A stretch of DNA of 64,000 nt, taken from positions 54,799 through 118,798 of the forward strand of contig PKRG01000007.1 of assembly GCA_017577575.1 (NCBI GenBank). The letters are read 5' to 3'. Both the position numbers and the translations under genes were made by a program. The stretch is from Acidimicrobiia bacterium. Its GTDB lineage: Bacteria; Actinomycetota; Acidimicrobiia; Spongiisociales; ZC4RG35. Shown in pieces: positions 32,826-41,676 of the stretch. How positions within the stretch are numbered: the first letter of the stretch is position 1; each line of letters opens with the position of its first letter. Under the pieces are notes generated by a model. That model was not told where the DNA came from. It was given only the letters and a program-made list of their open reading frames with translations, and ran no database searches.

Positions 32826-33809
32826 TCACGGCAACAGGTCGTCTGTGAACACCTCCGACACGTCGACCGTCGTTGCCAGGGCGTCGTAGGACAACAGGAA
32901 GTCGTGGAGCGCCTGCCACTGGCCGGCGGTCTGGAACCCGAAGCCGTGCGCTTCGGTCTGGTCGGTGATCGCCTCTTCGAGCTCGGTCTGGAGCATGAAC
33001 AGCTGGTGGTCCCGGTCGCCGTCATCACCGACGTACTGCATGACGATGTCGACCGCTGCCTCCGGGTCGTCACGGGCGAACTCGATCCCCCGGATCACCG
33101 CCCGCATGAAAGCGCGGAACTTCTCCGGGTTCTCTTCGATGGCCTCTTCGGTCGCCACGTAGGCCAGGCCGAGGGTGGGGGCGCCGTAGTCGGCGGCGTC
33201 CCACATGTTGAGCTCGAAGCCCCAGCTGCGCAGAGTGTCGGGCTCGTTGGACTTGAACACCGGGTACACGTCGACCTGGCCCTCGGTCAGCACCCGGGGG
33301 TCGAAGCCGACGTTGACCAACTCGACGTCCGACTCGTCCAGCCCGACGGCGTCGAGGATGGCGAACACGTCGGGCGGGGGAGTGCCCTTGTAGCCGACCG
33401 TGCGGCCCGCCCAGTCCTCCGGCGTCTCGATCCCGCTGTCCGCCAGCGCCACGAAGGCCTGCTGGCCCCGCTGGCCAATGAGGCCGATCGACACCAGCGG
33501 CAGCCCCGGGTCGGCCCGGCGCTGGAGGAGGACCGCAGCGTCCTGGGTCGTCACGTCGACCTCTCCGGCCGTCAGCAACTGGAGGTGCTCACCCCCGCCG
33601 GCGGAGTGCTCGATCGTCACCTCGAGGCCCTCCTCGGCGAAGAACCCCTGCTCCTGGGCGACGTACGCCCCCACGAATGGCAGGTTCGCCTGCGGGGCGA
33701 ACCCGGCCATGAACGTCATCGCCTCCTTCTCGGAGGTGGCGGCGGCTCCGCCACCGCATGCCGACACCACCACGGCGAGAGCCGCGGCCAACAACGGGAA
33801 ACGTCTCAT
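32826..33809 (-). CDS. NMT1/THI5-type ABC binding lipoprotein (riboflavin or thiamine-precursor importer)
   Basis: A 327-residue binding protein. The signal ends in the lipobox VVSAC, followed by GGG. The body starts FMAGFAPQANLPFVGAYVAQ and continues GFFAEEGLEVTIE, a pattern of the NMT1/THI5-like group that includes ThiY (formylaminopyrimidine) and RibY (riboflavin). The four-gene operon is headed by a regulator with a flavin-type PNPOx domain, which favours a flavin or related vitamin as ligand; this is inference. No TPP or FMN riboswitch is seen. It is the last gene of the operon, overlapping the permease by 4 nt. Confidence 0.8.
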   Translation of the reverse strand: MRRFPLLAAALAVVVSACGGGAAATSEKEAMTFMAGFAPQANLPFVGAYVAQEQGFFAEEGLEVTIEHSAGGGEHLQLLTAGEVDVTTQDAAVLLQRRADPGLPLVSIGLIGQRGQQAFVALADSGIETPEDWAGRTVGYKGTPPPDVFAILDAVGLDESDVELVNVGFDPRVLTEGQVDVYPVFKSNEPDTLRSWGFELNMWDAADYGAPTLGLAYVATEEAIEENPEKFRAFMRAVIRGIEFARDDPEAAVDIVMQYVGDDGDRDHQLFMLQTELEEAITDQTEAHGFGFQTAGQWQALHDFLLSYDALATTVDVSEVFTDDLLP

Positions 33810-34543
33810 GTCCAGTGGACCGTCCTCTTCTCGGCACCAACGACGAGCCGGTAGACACCGGCACTCAGCGCGGTGAGCACCACCACGGCTGCGAACAGGG
33901 AGGGCATGTCGAGGTTGGTGTAGGCCAGCCACATGCGCCTCCCGAGACCCGAGGAAGCCCCCATCCATTCCGCCACCACCGCCCCGATCAGCGACAGCGG
34001 GGCGGCGACCTTGAGGGCGGCGAACAGGAACGGCCGCGCCGAGGGCCACCGCGCCTGGAGGAAGTATTGGCGGGGAGGGGCGTCCACCGACCGGAACCAC
34101 TCGGCGATGGCCGGATCCACCGAGCGGAACCCTTCCAGCGAGTTGATGAGGACGGGGAAGAAGGTGAGCAGGGCCGTCACCACCACCTTGGGCGCCGGCC
34201 CGAACCCCAGCCACACGGTGAGGATCGGGGCGATGGCGATGATCGGCGTGGACTTGATGAGCAGGGCGAGTGACATGACACCTTGCTCGAGCTGCTGCCA
34301 GAAGGTGATCGCCGTCGCCATGGCCAGGCCCAACGCCCCGCCCAGGACGAGCCCGGCGGTCGCCTGGAGCAGGGTGGTGGCCGCCGCCGGCGCCAGCTCG
34401 GCGACGTCCTCTGCGAGCACGGCGACGATGTCGGTCGGAGCCGGCACCAAGTAGACGGGGGTCTCGGTCACCCGCACGGCGACTTCCCAGACGGCCAGGA
34501 AGGCGAGGATCATCCCCGTGGCGACGATGCCGTTGCGTCTCAT
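33806..34543 (-). CDS. ABC importer permease (SsuC/ThiX/RibX-like)
   Basis: A 245-residue inner-membrane subunit with about six helices. It includes the conserved coupling region FPVLINSLEGFRSVDPAIAE. The ATG (MRRNGIVA) overlaps the ATPase stop (ATGA) and the gene overlaps the binding protein at its end. Its partner genes define it as part of an NMT1/THI5-type importer. Confidence 0.85.
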   Translation of the reverse strand: MRRNGIVATGMILAFLAVWEVAVRVTETPVYLVPAPTDIVAVLAEDVAELAPAAATTLLQATAGLVLGGALGLAMATAITFWQQLEQGVMSLALLIKSTPIIAIAPILTVWLGFGPAPKVVVTALLTFFPVLINSLEGFRSVDPAIAEWFRSVDAPPRQYFLQARWPSARPFLFAALKVAAPLSLIGAVVAEWMGASSGLGRRMWLAYTNLDMPSLFAAVVVLTALSAGVYRLVVGAEKRTVHWT

Positions 34544-35301
34544 GCCACCACTCGTTTCGCCTGCGCCCCCCGCAGGATCATGCGGGCTTGCCTGACCACC
34601 GCCTGGAACGCAGGAGAAGTGGGATCCCGGGGGCGGGCCAGGTCCACATCGATCGTCCCGGCGACACGCCCCGGCCCCGGCGTGAGGAGCACGATGTGGT
34701 CGGCCAGCGAGACGGCCTCCGGGATGTGGTGGGTGACCCACAGCACGGTGGAGCGGACCTGCTGCCAGATCCGCAGTAGGTCCTCGGCCAACGCCTCACG
34801 GGTCAACTCGTCCAGTGCCGAGAAGGGCTCGTCCATCAACCACAGCGGCGCCCCGATGGCGAGGGTGCGGGCCAGGGCGACACGCTGCTGCATCCCGCCC
34901 GACAGCTCGCGGGGGTAGCTGCCGGCGACGTGGGACAGCCCGACCATCTCCAACAGCTCGTCGGGGGAGGGGAGCTCGCGGTCGGGTCGGGGGTTGATCG
35001 ACTGGGCGAGGGCGATGTTGTCGCGGACCCGCCGCCACGGGAGCAAGGCCGGACGCTGGGCCATCCAACCGACTTCCTTGCCCCGGCGCAGCTCGTCGGG
35101 AGTGCGGCCGCCCATGGTCACCTCGCCGGCGTCCGGCTCGGTCATGCCGGCGACGATGCGCAGCAGGGTCGACTTCCCGGACCCGGACGCCCCGACGATG
35201 GCGGTGAACGTGCCCGTCTCGGCCGTGAAATCGATCCCCTCCAGGGCCGGCACCGGCGGGTCCCCGAAGGTCTTTGTGACTCCTCTCAGTTGCAGGCTCA
35301 C
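34540..35301 (-). CDS. ABC importer ATPase (SsuB/ThiZ-like)
   Basis: A 253-residue ATPase. Walker A is GASGSGKST, the Q-loop is WMAQRPALLPW, the signature is LSGGMQQRVALARTL and Walker B LWLMDEPFSALD. It shares its layout with the ATPase at the start of the window but is clearly a separate paralog. The GTG start overlaps the regulator stop (GTGA). Confidence 0.87.
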   Translation of the reverse strand: MSLQLRGVTKTFGDPPVPALEGIDFTAETGTFTAIVGASGSGKSTLLRIVAGMTEPDAGEVTMGGRTPDELRRGKEVGWMAQRPALLPWRRVRDNIALAQSINPRPDRELPSPDELLEMVGLSHVAGSYPRELSGGMQQRVALARTLAIGAPLWLMDEPFSALDELTREALAEDLLRIWQQVRSTVLWVTHHIPEAVSLADHIVLLTPGPGRVAGTIDVDLARPRDPTSPAFQAVVRQARMILRGAQAKRVVA

Positions 35302-36452
35302 GACGCCTCCTCGACGGCGACCGGGCCCAGTCCCTGGCGGCCGAGGATGCGGTCGGGGACGATGCGGATCGCCGCCCAGCCCTCGGTCTCGCTCAGCTCC
35401 GGCTGGCGGTCGGCGCCCTGGCCCAGGTAACGCACCGCCAGGCGGCGGCGGAGACCCTCGAGGCCGCCTTCGACGGCGTCGTCGTCGACCTCTTCGGCGT
35501 GCCCGGTGAGGAACACCCGGCGCAGGGGCGACCACGGCTCGTCGAGTGTCACCGACACTCGGGGCGTCTCCGCCACGTAGGTGCGCCACGACGCCCCGGG
35601 GGAGGCGGCCACCCACATCACCTCGCCGTCCCACTCGTACCAGAGCGGCACCACGTGGGGGGTGCCGTCGGAGCGGACGCAGGCGAGCTGGGCGCCCCAC
35701 AGCCCGGACAGGAACTCGTCGATCTCCTCGGGGGACAGTTCGCGGCTGGGTCCGACCGGCGCGGCGGGCGCCCACCCGTACGGCTGGTAGACGGGCGCGC
35801 CGAGGCGATGAGACAGCCGGGCCGCCGCCTGCCGCAGGCTCCGGTCGACCTCCCCGAGGTGCTCGGCCGATGCCCGCTGGGCGGGGATCCCGGCCACGAG
35901 AGCGGCGATGGGGCGGATCCCGTCGGCGCAGATCGGCACTGCGATCTCGGTGATCTCTTCGTCGGAGGCGGAGGCGCCCGCCTCGCGGCGGACACGACGC
36001 AGATCGGGGTCGTCGGCGGCGCCCCCCGCCGCGATCACCCGGGCGTCGGGTGACGAATGCGGGCGCAGCGTCCCGTGCCGGTACACCGCCCTGACGGCTC
36101 GCTCCGGCTGGGTCTGGGCGACCACCACCGTCCCTCCTCTATCGGGCCAGACCAGCGCCACCGACTCCTCGAAGTCGCGTTCCTCCCGGAAGGCGGCGAT
36201 CAGCGTCTCGAGCTCCTGGGGCCGGCCGGGGACGAGGTTCCAGACCGCCGGGCCGGAGCGGTGGCGGCCGTCCTCGGTGACGACGTACCCGCGGGCCTTC
36301 AGGGTGTTCAGCAAGGCGTAGAGGCCGGAGCGGGAGCTGTCTATCTCATCGAGTAGCTCGGCGGTGGTCAGCCCCCGGGGCGCGACGGCCAGCGACTCGA
36401 GCAGATCGAGCGTGCGTTCTGCCGCCGGGACGGTGGGCTGGGAGCGGTCCAT
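35298..36452 (-). CDS. IclR-type regulator fused to a PNPOx-like flavin-binding domain
   Basis: A 384-residue protein with an unusual layout. Residues 1-70 form an IclR winged helix (AAERTLDLLESLAVAPRGLT..TLKARGYVV). Residues 75-225 resemble the IclR effector domain, though loosely. Residues 240-375 form a pyridoxamine-5'-phosphate-oxidase-like split barrel (LACVRSDGTPHVVPLWYEW, WRTYVAETPRVSVTLDEP, RVFLTGHAEEVDD), a fold that binds FMN, F420 or heme. It is the first gene of the importer operon and is transcribed toward it. TATCGT lies 7 nt before the ATG (leaderless). Two matching palindromes upstream are the likely operators. A flavin-sensing repressor is a hypothesis. Confidence 0.75.
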   Translation of the reverse strand: MDRSQPTVPAAERTLDLLESLAVAPRGLTTAELLDEIDSSRSGLYALLNTLKARGYVVTEDGRHRSGPAVWNLVPGRPQELETLIAAFREERDFEESVALVWPDRGGTVVVAQTQPERAVRAVYRHGTLRPHSSPDARVIAAGGAADDPDLRRVRREAGASASDEEITEIAVPICADGIRPIAALVAGIPAQRASAEHLGEVDRSLRQAAARLSHRLGAPVYQPYGWAPAAPVGPSRELSPEEIDEFLSGLWGAQLACVRSDGTPHVVPLWYEWDGEVMWVAASPGASWRTYVAETPRVSVTLDEPWSPLRRVFLTGHAEEVDDDAVEGGLEGLRRRLAVRYLGQGADRQPELSETEGWAAIRIVPDRILGRQGLGPVAVEEAS

Positions 36453-36474
36453 CCGTCACACGATAGCAACCGGA

Positions 36475-36512
36475 TGTCCAGCATGGTGGACGAATGTCCG
36501 CCATAGTGGACA
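36475..36512. promoter_or_regulatory. Tandem palindromic operator between the IclR-PNPOx operon and mscS
   Basis: Two copies of TGTCC-N8-GGAC lie exactly 20 bp apart: TGTCCAGCATGGTGGAC from 36475 and TGTCCGCCATAGTGGACA at 36495-36512. Tandem sites on one helix face suit a tetrameric IclR-family protein. They sit 10-50 bp upstream of the regulator promoter and before the mscS promoter, so both directions could be controlled. Confidence 0.65.
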
Positions 36513-36550
36513 AAGTCGGGGCCACCTGGCCTGGCTACGCTTTTTCGGTC

Positions 36551-37639
36551 ATGATCCTCGCCCAGGAGACGACGACCACCACCACCCTGGCGCCACCCGA
36601 TCCGGAGAGGCCCCTCACCGACTTCGTGATCGACCTCTTCGACCTGGAGGAAGGCAGCCTCACCGCAGGCCTTCTCGGTCAGATCATCGAGCCCGTCCTC
36701 CAGATCGTCTTCATCGTCGTCGTCGCCTGGCTGGCCTCCCGCTTCCTGCGGGGAGCGGTCCGCCGGGTGGTGAGGCGCATCAAAGAGCGCGGCGTCGGGA
36801 TCGAGATCCGCCTCGGGGAGGGCGATTCGACCGTCTCTACCCGCCGGTCACAACGGCTCGACGCCCTGAGCACGGTGATCTCGAGCGCCGTCAGCTTCGT
36901 GGTGTGGACGATCGCGGGGCTGATGATCCTCGGCACGACCTTCGGCCTCGACATCACGCCCCTGCTCGCCGGGGCCGGGATCCTCGGAATCGCCATCGGC
37001 TTCGGAGCCCAGGACCTGGTCAAGGACGTGATCTCCGGGCTGTTCCTCCTCGCCGAGGACCAGTACGGGGTGGGAGACTCGGTCGACCTGGGCGATGCGT
37101 CCGGGGTCGTCGAAGGCATCAGCCTCCGGACCACCCGAGTCCGCGACGTGACCGGGACGTTGTGGTTCATCCCCAACGGGGAGATAAAGCGGGTCGGCAA
37201 CAAGAGCCAGCAGTGGTCCCGGGCGATCATCGACGTCGACATCGCCTACGACTCCGACATCGACGAGGCGGCCGCAGTGATCAAACGCGTGGCCGACGGG
37301 ATGGCGGCCGAGGACGACTGGAAGCCGATCATCCTCGAGCCTCCCGAGATATGGGGGGTGGAGGCGCTGGGCGCCAACGGCGTCACGCTGCGACTCGTGG
37401 TGAAGACCCGCCCGGGAGAGCAGTGGGCGATGGCCCGGGAGCTGCGGCGGCGCATCAAACAGGCGCTGCAGCATGCGTCGATCGAGTTGCCGTTCCCCCA
37501 GCGGGTCGTTTGGCTGCGCCACGACACCCACTATTTCCGCCACGATCCCGACGATCACGACCACTCGTCGCCGTCGGAGGCCGCCGGCAAGGCGGCGCCC
37601 GAGGAAGGGGCTGCGGTCACATCCGACGAGAAGGCCTGA
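36551..37639 (+). CDS. MscS-family mechanosensitive ion channel
   Basis: A 362-residue membrane protein. It has three or four hydrophobic segments, the pore-lining helix with LLAGAGILGIAIGFGAQDLVKDVISG, the beta domain (VGDSVDLGDASGVVEGISLRT) and the cytoplasmic alpha/beta cage. The tail is His/Asp-rich (HDPDDHDHSS). It opens under membrane tension to relieve osmotic shock. I prefer the ATG at 36551 (MILAQETTTT) over 36494. A TACGCT box ends 9 nt upstream, and the earlier ATG falls inside an operator palindrome. Confidence 0.85.
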   Translation: MILAQETTTTTTLAPPDPERPLTDFVIDLFDLEEGSLTAGLLGQIIEPVLQIVFIVVVAWLASRFLRGAVRRVVRRIKERGVGIEIRLGEGDSTVSTRRSQRLDALSTVISSAVSFVVWTIAGLMILGTTFGLDITPLLAGAGILGIAIGFGAQDLVKDVISGLFLLAEDQYGVGDSVDLGDASGVVEGISLRTTRVRDVTGTLWFIPNGEIKRVGNKSQQWSRAIIDVDIAYDSDIDEAAAVIKRVADGMAAEDDWKPIILEPPEIWGVEALGANGVTLRLVVKTRPGEQWAMARELRRRIKQALQHASIELPFPQRVVWLRHDTHYFRHDPDDHDHSSPSEAAGKAAPEEGAAVTSDEKA

Positions 37640-37647
37640 CCGGGCTG

Positions 37648-38319
37648 TCAGGCGTGGCGCATCTCCCGACGGAACTTCTTCCAGTCGGACGCGTCCACCG
37701 ACCACAGCACGTCGGTGACGATCTGGCCGAGGCCGAGCAACCACAGCGCCACCCGGCTCCACCGGGGCAGCGAGGCGGCGCGGGCGATCGGCACGAGGGC
37801 GAACGGAACTAGCTTGGTGACGATCGCCCCGGCGGCGTGCATCCACGCCCGCTGCCGGGCGGGCGTCACGAGATAGGTGGCGTAGTCGACCTTGACGCCG
37901 GGCTGGGGGCGGGTGATGGATCCGATGTACCAGTCGGTGAAGCGCATACCGAAGGCCCGGCCGACGGCGACATGACCGAGGGTGTGGGTGCTGCCCAACA
38001 GCACCACCGTGCCCATCCAGAACAGCATCCAGTTCCAGGGACGCCGCGCCCGTGTCGACCGGGCGATCAGGGCGACGCCGGCCAGGGTGATGGCGCCGGC
38101 GGCGGCGAGCCCGGACTCGAACGGTACCGTCCACAGCGCCCAATTGCGGAACGCCCGCTGGTCGATGGCGGCGATGCGCGGTCCCAGGCGGGACGCCAGC
38201 TCGGGACGGCGCTTGACCTCTTCGACCGCCTTCCAGAAGCCGGTGCCGCGCAGGCTCTTTCCCTCGTCGAGGGCGGCCTCGGCTCGGTCCAGGGCGGCGA
38301 CGATGTCGGCTTCGGTCAC
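37648..38319 (-). CDS. Polytopic membrane protein of unknown function
   Basis: A 223-residue protein with a helical soluble N-terminus (about 60 residues) and four or five membrane helices. The segment LLGSTHTLGHVAVGRAFG has clustered histidines within a helix, vaguely like site-2 protease zinc motifs, but the HExxH pattern is absent. TATTCT lies 7 nt before the GTG (leaderless). It converges with mscS, 8 nt apart. No function is claimed. Confidence 0.65.
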   Translation of the reverse strand: MTEADIVAALDRAEAALDEGKSLRGTGFWKAVEEVKRRPELASRLGPRIAAIDQRAFRNWALWTVPFESGLAAAGAITLAGVALIARSTRARRPWNWMLFWMGTVVLLGSTHTLGHVAVGRAFGMRFTDWYIGSITRPQPGVKVDYATYLVTPARQRAWMHAAGAIVTKLVPFALVPIARAASLPRWSRVALWLLGLGQIVTDVLWSVDASDWKKFRREMRHA

Positions 38320-38419
38320 GGCTCCGAGAATAGGGAGATGCGACGGCGGCGATTACTCTGACTGGGCGCTTCCGTGGTTCAGGAGCGTCGATCGGGGCGC
38401 CCGAGCGGCGGTGGTGCAC

Positions 38420-38512
<93 letters not shown>

Positions 38513-38525
38513 CCTCTTCCCACTC

Positions 38526-38576
38526 CCGGCGGAGACATCCGCCGGGGGTGCTGCCGAGGAGGAAAGCAGCACCCCC
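38526..38576. terminator. Two adjacent strong hairpins between tRNA-Ser(GCT) and the B3/B4 gene
   Basis: The first hairpin is CCGGCGGA-GACA-TCCGCCGG (38526-38545, 8-bp stem). The second is GGGGGTGCTGC, 11-nt loop, GCAGCACCCCC (38544-38576, 11-bp stem). They lie between the end of a rightward tRNA and the end of a leftward gene, as expected for a bidirectional terminator, but there is no clear U tract. Confidence 0.6.
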
Positions 38577-38668
38577 CAAGGCGGTGTCGGCTCCTCGAGG
38601 AGCGCAAAGGTTCTCTGCCCAATGTTGCGGGAAGATCAACCGGTGGTTAGGAGCCGGTTGCGTTTCTC

Positions 38669-39361
38669 TCACGGGAGGCGCTGCGTCGAGATCTCCGCCT
38701 GCGGCTGGTACTCGACGTAGAGGTCTCCTAGGTCGGCCAAGGCGGCGGCGACGTCGTCCCGAGCGGTCTCGTGCAGGCCCTCCACCACCACGAGCGCTCG
38801 CCGGGTGTTGGGGCCGGTGGCGCTGTCGGCGCTCTGGCGCCAGCACCACCGGCGGGCGTGGACCCGGGCCTGGTCGTCCACGAACACGACCTCTCCGGGC
38901 TCGGGGTTGGTGGTCTCCGACGACCCGAGGTCGGCGAACGGTTCGGTGCCGTCGGCATGACGGACAGTGATACCCCCGTCGATCCCGTCCAAATCGAAGA
39001 CGGCCACGGGGAGAGCATGTCGGATCGAGACCAGGTTCCCGATGTCGACCAGCGTGCTGATGGAGGGGATCTCGCCTTGCTTCGCCAGGCGCCGGAGGAG
39101 CGCTTCCGCCGCGTTGCGGTACTGGGTGGGCTTGGCGCCGAAGCGGCTGAAGGCCCGCCTCCAGGCAACGATCGAAGGCAGCTCGGCGATCGGGGTCTCT
39201 TCGAGGCGCCGTTTCGTGGCGGACTGCTGACCGACGAACCGGTCGGTCAGGGGGGCGGCGGCCGGGCCGTTGACGACCCCCTCGGCGACCAGGACCCCGG
39301 CTCGGATGGCGGGGAAGTCGGCGAGGATCTGGCGGTCGTAGCGGAACACGGGATCCGCCAA
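38669..39361 (-). CDS. B3/B4 tRNA-binding-domain protein (PheT-like fragment family)
   Basis: A 230-residue stand-alone B3/B4 domain related to the editing region of phenylalanyl-tRNA synthetase beta. It has IAELPSIVAWRRAFSRFGAKPTQYR, SISTLVDIGNLVSIRHALPV and DDQARVHARRWCWRQS. Stand-alone forms may clear mischarged tRNA-Phe, but this is not shown for most. The start appears to be TTG at 39361; a GTG a few codons inside is possible. It sits among tRNA genes and an editing deacylase. Confidence 0.8.
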   Translation of the reverse strand: MADPVFRYDRQILADFPAIRAGVLVAEGVVNGPAAAPLTDRFVGQQSATKRRLEETPIAELPSIVAWRRAFSRFGAKPTQYRNAAEALLRRLAKQGEIPSISTLVDIGNLVSIRHALPVAVFDLDGIDGGITVRHADGTEPFADLGSSETTNPEPGEVVFVDDQARVHARRWCWRQSADSATGPNTRRALVVVEGLHETARDDVAAALADLGDLYVEYQPQAEISTQRLP

Positions 39362-39385
39362 CCTAGCTGGAGACGGCTCGCCGGG

Positions 39386-39787
39386 TCACTGGTATATGTG
39401 GCGGAGCCCGGTCCAGGCTCCGTTGGTGGCCGTGGCCACGAGGATCGCCACCGACCTCAGCAAGAGGAACATCAGGGCCACCACTGCGACGATCACGGTC
39501 GGGCTCGGGAGGAGCGACGGCACGGCCAGGAGCCCGGCCGTCGACAGGGCCGCCAGCGCGCCGTGGGCCCATAGGAGACGCCGACGGGCGGCGCGGGATT
39601 CTCGACGTTCCGCCAAGTGCTTCAACACACGGAGCGACGCCGAAGTGGTGACGATGATCTCGGGCTGTGATGGGTCGGCACCGCGGCAGGTCAGCACCCA
39701 CATGCGGGGGGCGAGGCGTTCGATCCGGTACCGGCCCCATCGCCAGCCGTCTTCGGACCGTGTCCAGTTCCGCCCAGGGCTCGGCAT
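39386..39787 (-). CDS. Small two-helix membrane protein
   Basis: A 133-residue protein. A soluble N-terminal part of about 70 residues (RYRIERLAPRMWVLTCRG, then EIIVTTSASLRVLKHLAER) is followed by a basic stretch and two hydrophobic helices (LLWAHGALAALSTAGLLAVP; VIVAVVALMFLLLRSVAIL). GGAG lies 7 nt before the ATG at 39787, which is why I chose it over an upstream ATG. No family recognised. The 170 bp upstream contain only a tRNA-linked motif. Confidence 0.6.
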   Translation of the reverse strand: MPSPGRNWTRSEDGWRWGRYRIERLAPRMWVLTCRGADPSQPEIIVTTSASLRVLKHLAERRESRAARRRLLWAHGALAALSTAGLLAVPSLLPSPTVIVAVVALMFLLLRSVAILVATATNGAWTGLRHIYQ

Positions 39788-39958
39788 GGATCTGCTCCGT
39801 CGCCGCCTGCCTGTCTCTGTACTCAAGGCTATCCGCAGGGAGCCGGCCGCGCCGGTCTGGCGTGCAGAGCGCTTCTGCTACCATTTCTGGGTCGGATCGT
39901 GACGCCCGCCTCACGGCGGGGTTCACTGGCGATTCCCCTTCACAACTGAAGAACGACT

Positions 39959-40032
<74 letters not shown>

Positions 40033-40044
40033 CTGGTCTTCCTC

Positions 40045-40085
40045 TGTGAAGATCCTTCCTCGTATTCCCCGCAGGAATCTTCACA
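40045..40085 (+). terminator. Hairpin 12 nt after tRNA-Arg
   Basis: TGTGAAGATCCT and AGGAATCTTCACA form a 12-bp stem with a single bulged A around a 16-nt loop. Its position just behind the tRNA suggests a terminator or processing signal, though a U tract is lacking. The arms border the point where the MalT-like pseudogene is cut off. Confidence 0.5.
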
Positions 40086-40120
40086 GCCTGACGCGTTGTC
40101 GGCCTCGCTCCGGCTGCCTC

Positions 40121-41457
40121 TCAGCGCCGGAAGCGAGACCGCAACTCTGTCCCCAACCCATCTACCCCACTCGAGTCGAACGTTAGGCCCCGCGCCGTTC
40201 TCGCGTCGCCGCGCAGCCAGTGGGCGCTGGCCTTCCACGCGCACAAGGCGGCGCCGTCGGCGGGGCTGGCCGTTTCGGGGTCTGCCGCCTCGTAGACGGC
40301 CAACGCCGCCCCCACGTCTCCCCGCAGGTAGTGGCCGAGCCCCACCCGCCAGGCGATGCGGGCAGGGATCGGTCCGGAGGCGGGAAGCACCCGGCGGTAG
40401 CGGGCGAGCGCTCCGTCCCAGTCTCCGAGGAGCTGTTTCGCCTCGCCGGCGAAGAGGGCGAGCTCGGGATCGCCGCCGTAGTCCAGCCTCTCGACCAGCT
40501 CGTCGATCTGGCGGGCCATGCCCCGGGCCATCATCTCTTCGCCGCGCCGATGGAGGAACGAGATAGCCGCGGAGGTGTCCCCGGACGTGCCGTGGCAGAG
40601 CATCGCCTCGGCCAGGTGCCCCTCCGCCTCGTACCACTCCGCTGCCCGCGACAGCACCGGGCCCGACGAAGCCGTGGGGCCGTGGACCCGGAGGAAGGCG
40701 CGGACCACCGGGGCCACCGCCCGGCCCTGTGGAGCATCGGGCACCTCGGCGAAGAGGTGGCTGGTCCCGGGACCCAAGTCGATCGCCTCGAGTACCGGGG
40801 CGGTCGGGCGGAGATGGGAGATCAACTCCGGGTTCACCCAGGGGAGGGGACTCACCAGCGCCAACGCCTCCAGAGTCTCTCGTGGCACGCGCGCCAGCAT
40901 CTCCTCGGCGAGAAGGCGAGTTCTTTCTCGGTGATGGTGGCGGCCTCTCCGGCGAGGGCGAGGCGTGAGGTGGGGAAGGGCAGCTGGTTGCGGGAGGCGG
41001 CGACGATGTGCAGGAGGGGCGGGGCGTTGCGGCACAGCGTCGCCAGGAAGCCGACGCTCTCGTCGGAGTCGTCTATCTCGTGGACGTCGTCGACGACGAG
41101 GACGGTGTCGCGGGTCAGGACGCGGGACAGGTCTTGGGCGAGGGCGGCGGCCACCGCCTCCAGGCGCCCGGAGTCACCCGCTCCTTCGATGGCGAGGAGG
41201 ATCTCGGAGGACAGCCCGGGCACCAACAGGCGCGTCTTCTCGTACAGCGCGTGGGCGAACTGGGAAACGGCGGTGTCGACCGACGTGCATGTGTGCCAGA
41301 TGGCGCGCCCGGGCTCGAACACTTGGGTCAACAGTGTCGTCTTGCCGTAGCCGGGGCCGGCGTTGAGCACCGTGAGGCGGCGGGTGGTGGCTTCGGCGAG
41401 GCGCGCCTCGACGCGAGGGCGGCGAAGAATCCCTTCGTGGGATCCGGGCATGGCCAC
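40121..41457 (-). pseudogene. Decayed MalT/LuxR-type STAND ATPase regulator
   Basis: The 5' part (41457 to about 40930) encodes GILRRPRVEARLAEA, Walker A NAGPGYGKTTLL, Walker B VLVVDDVHEID and ITEKELAFS, the normal NTPase start of large MalT-type regulators. The next conserved stretch, LAEEMLARVPRETLEALALV, is in another frame and follows at once, although intact relatives have about 60-80 residues between these elements. So DNA has been deleted and the frame lost. The second part keeps TPR-like repeats (GDWDGALARYRRVLP) but stops at 40121 before the C-terminal LuxR helix-turn-helix. Full relatives are about 850-900 residues. Confidence 0.75.
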
Positions 41458-41676
41458 GCTCCCCTTTGGCGTCGAGTCGAACCCTACCCGGGCGGGCTGG
41501 AGCGCTCCTCGGCTACGATCTCGGGGTCGACCGAAGGGTGGCTAGGGTTCCGGCCGGGCGACCGGCGTCTGGTCCGAGCGCCACAGAAGGCCGCAGGGCG
41601 GCTCGCACCTCATCGGACAAAAGCCTCGAGGGGATAGGTCGGCACGGGAGAACGCGTGCCGATCAGGAGGCTGAGA

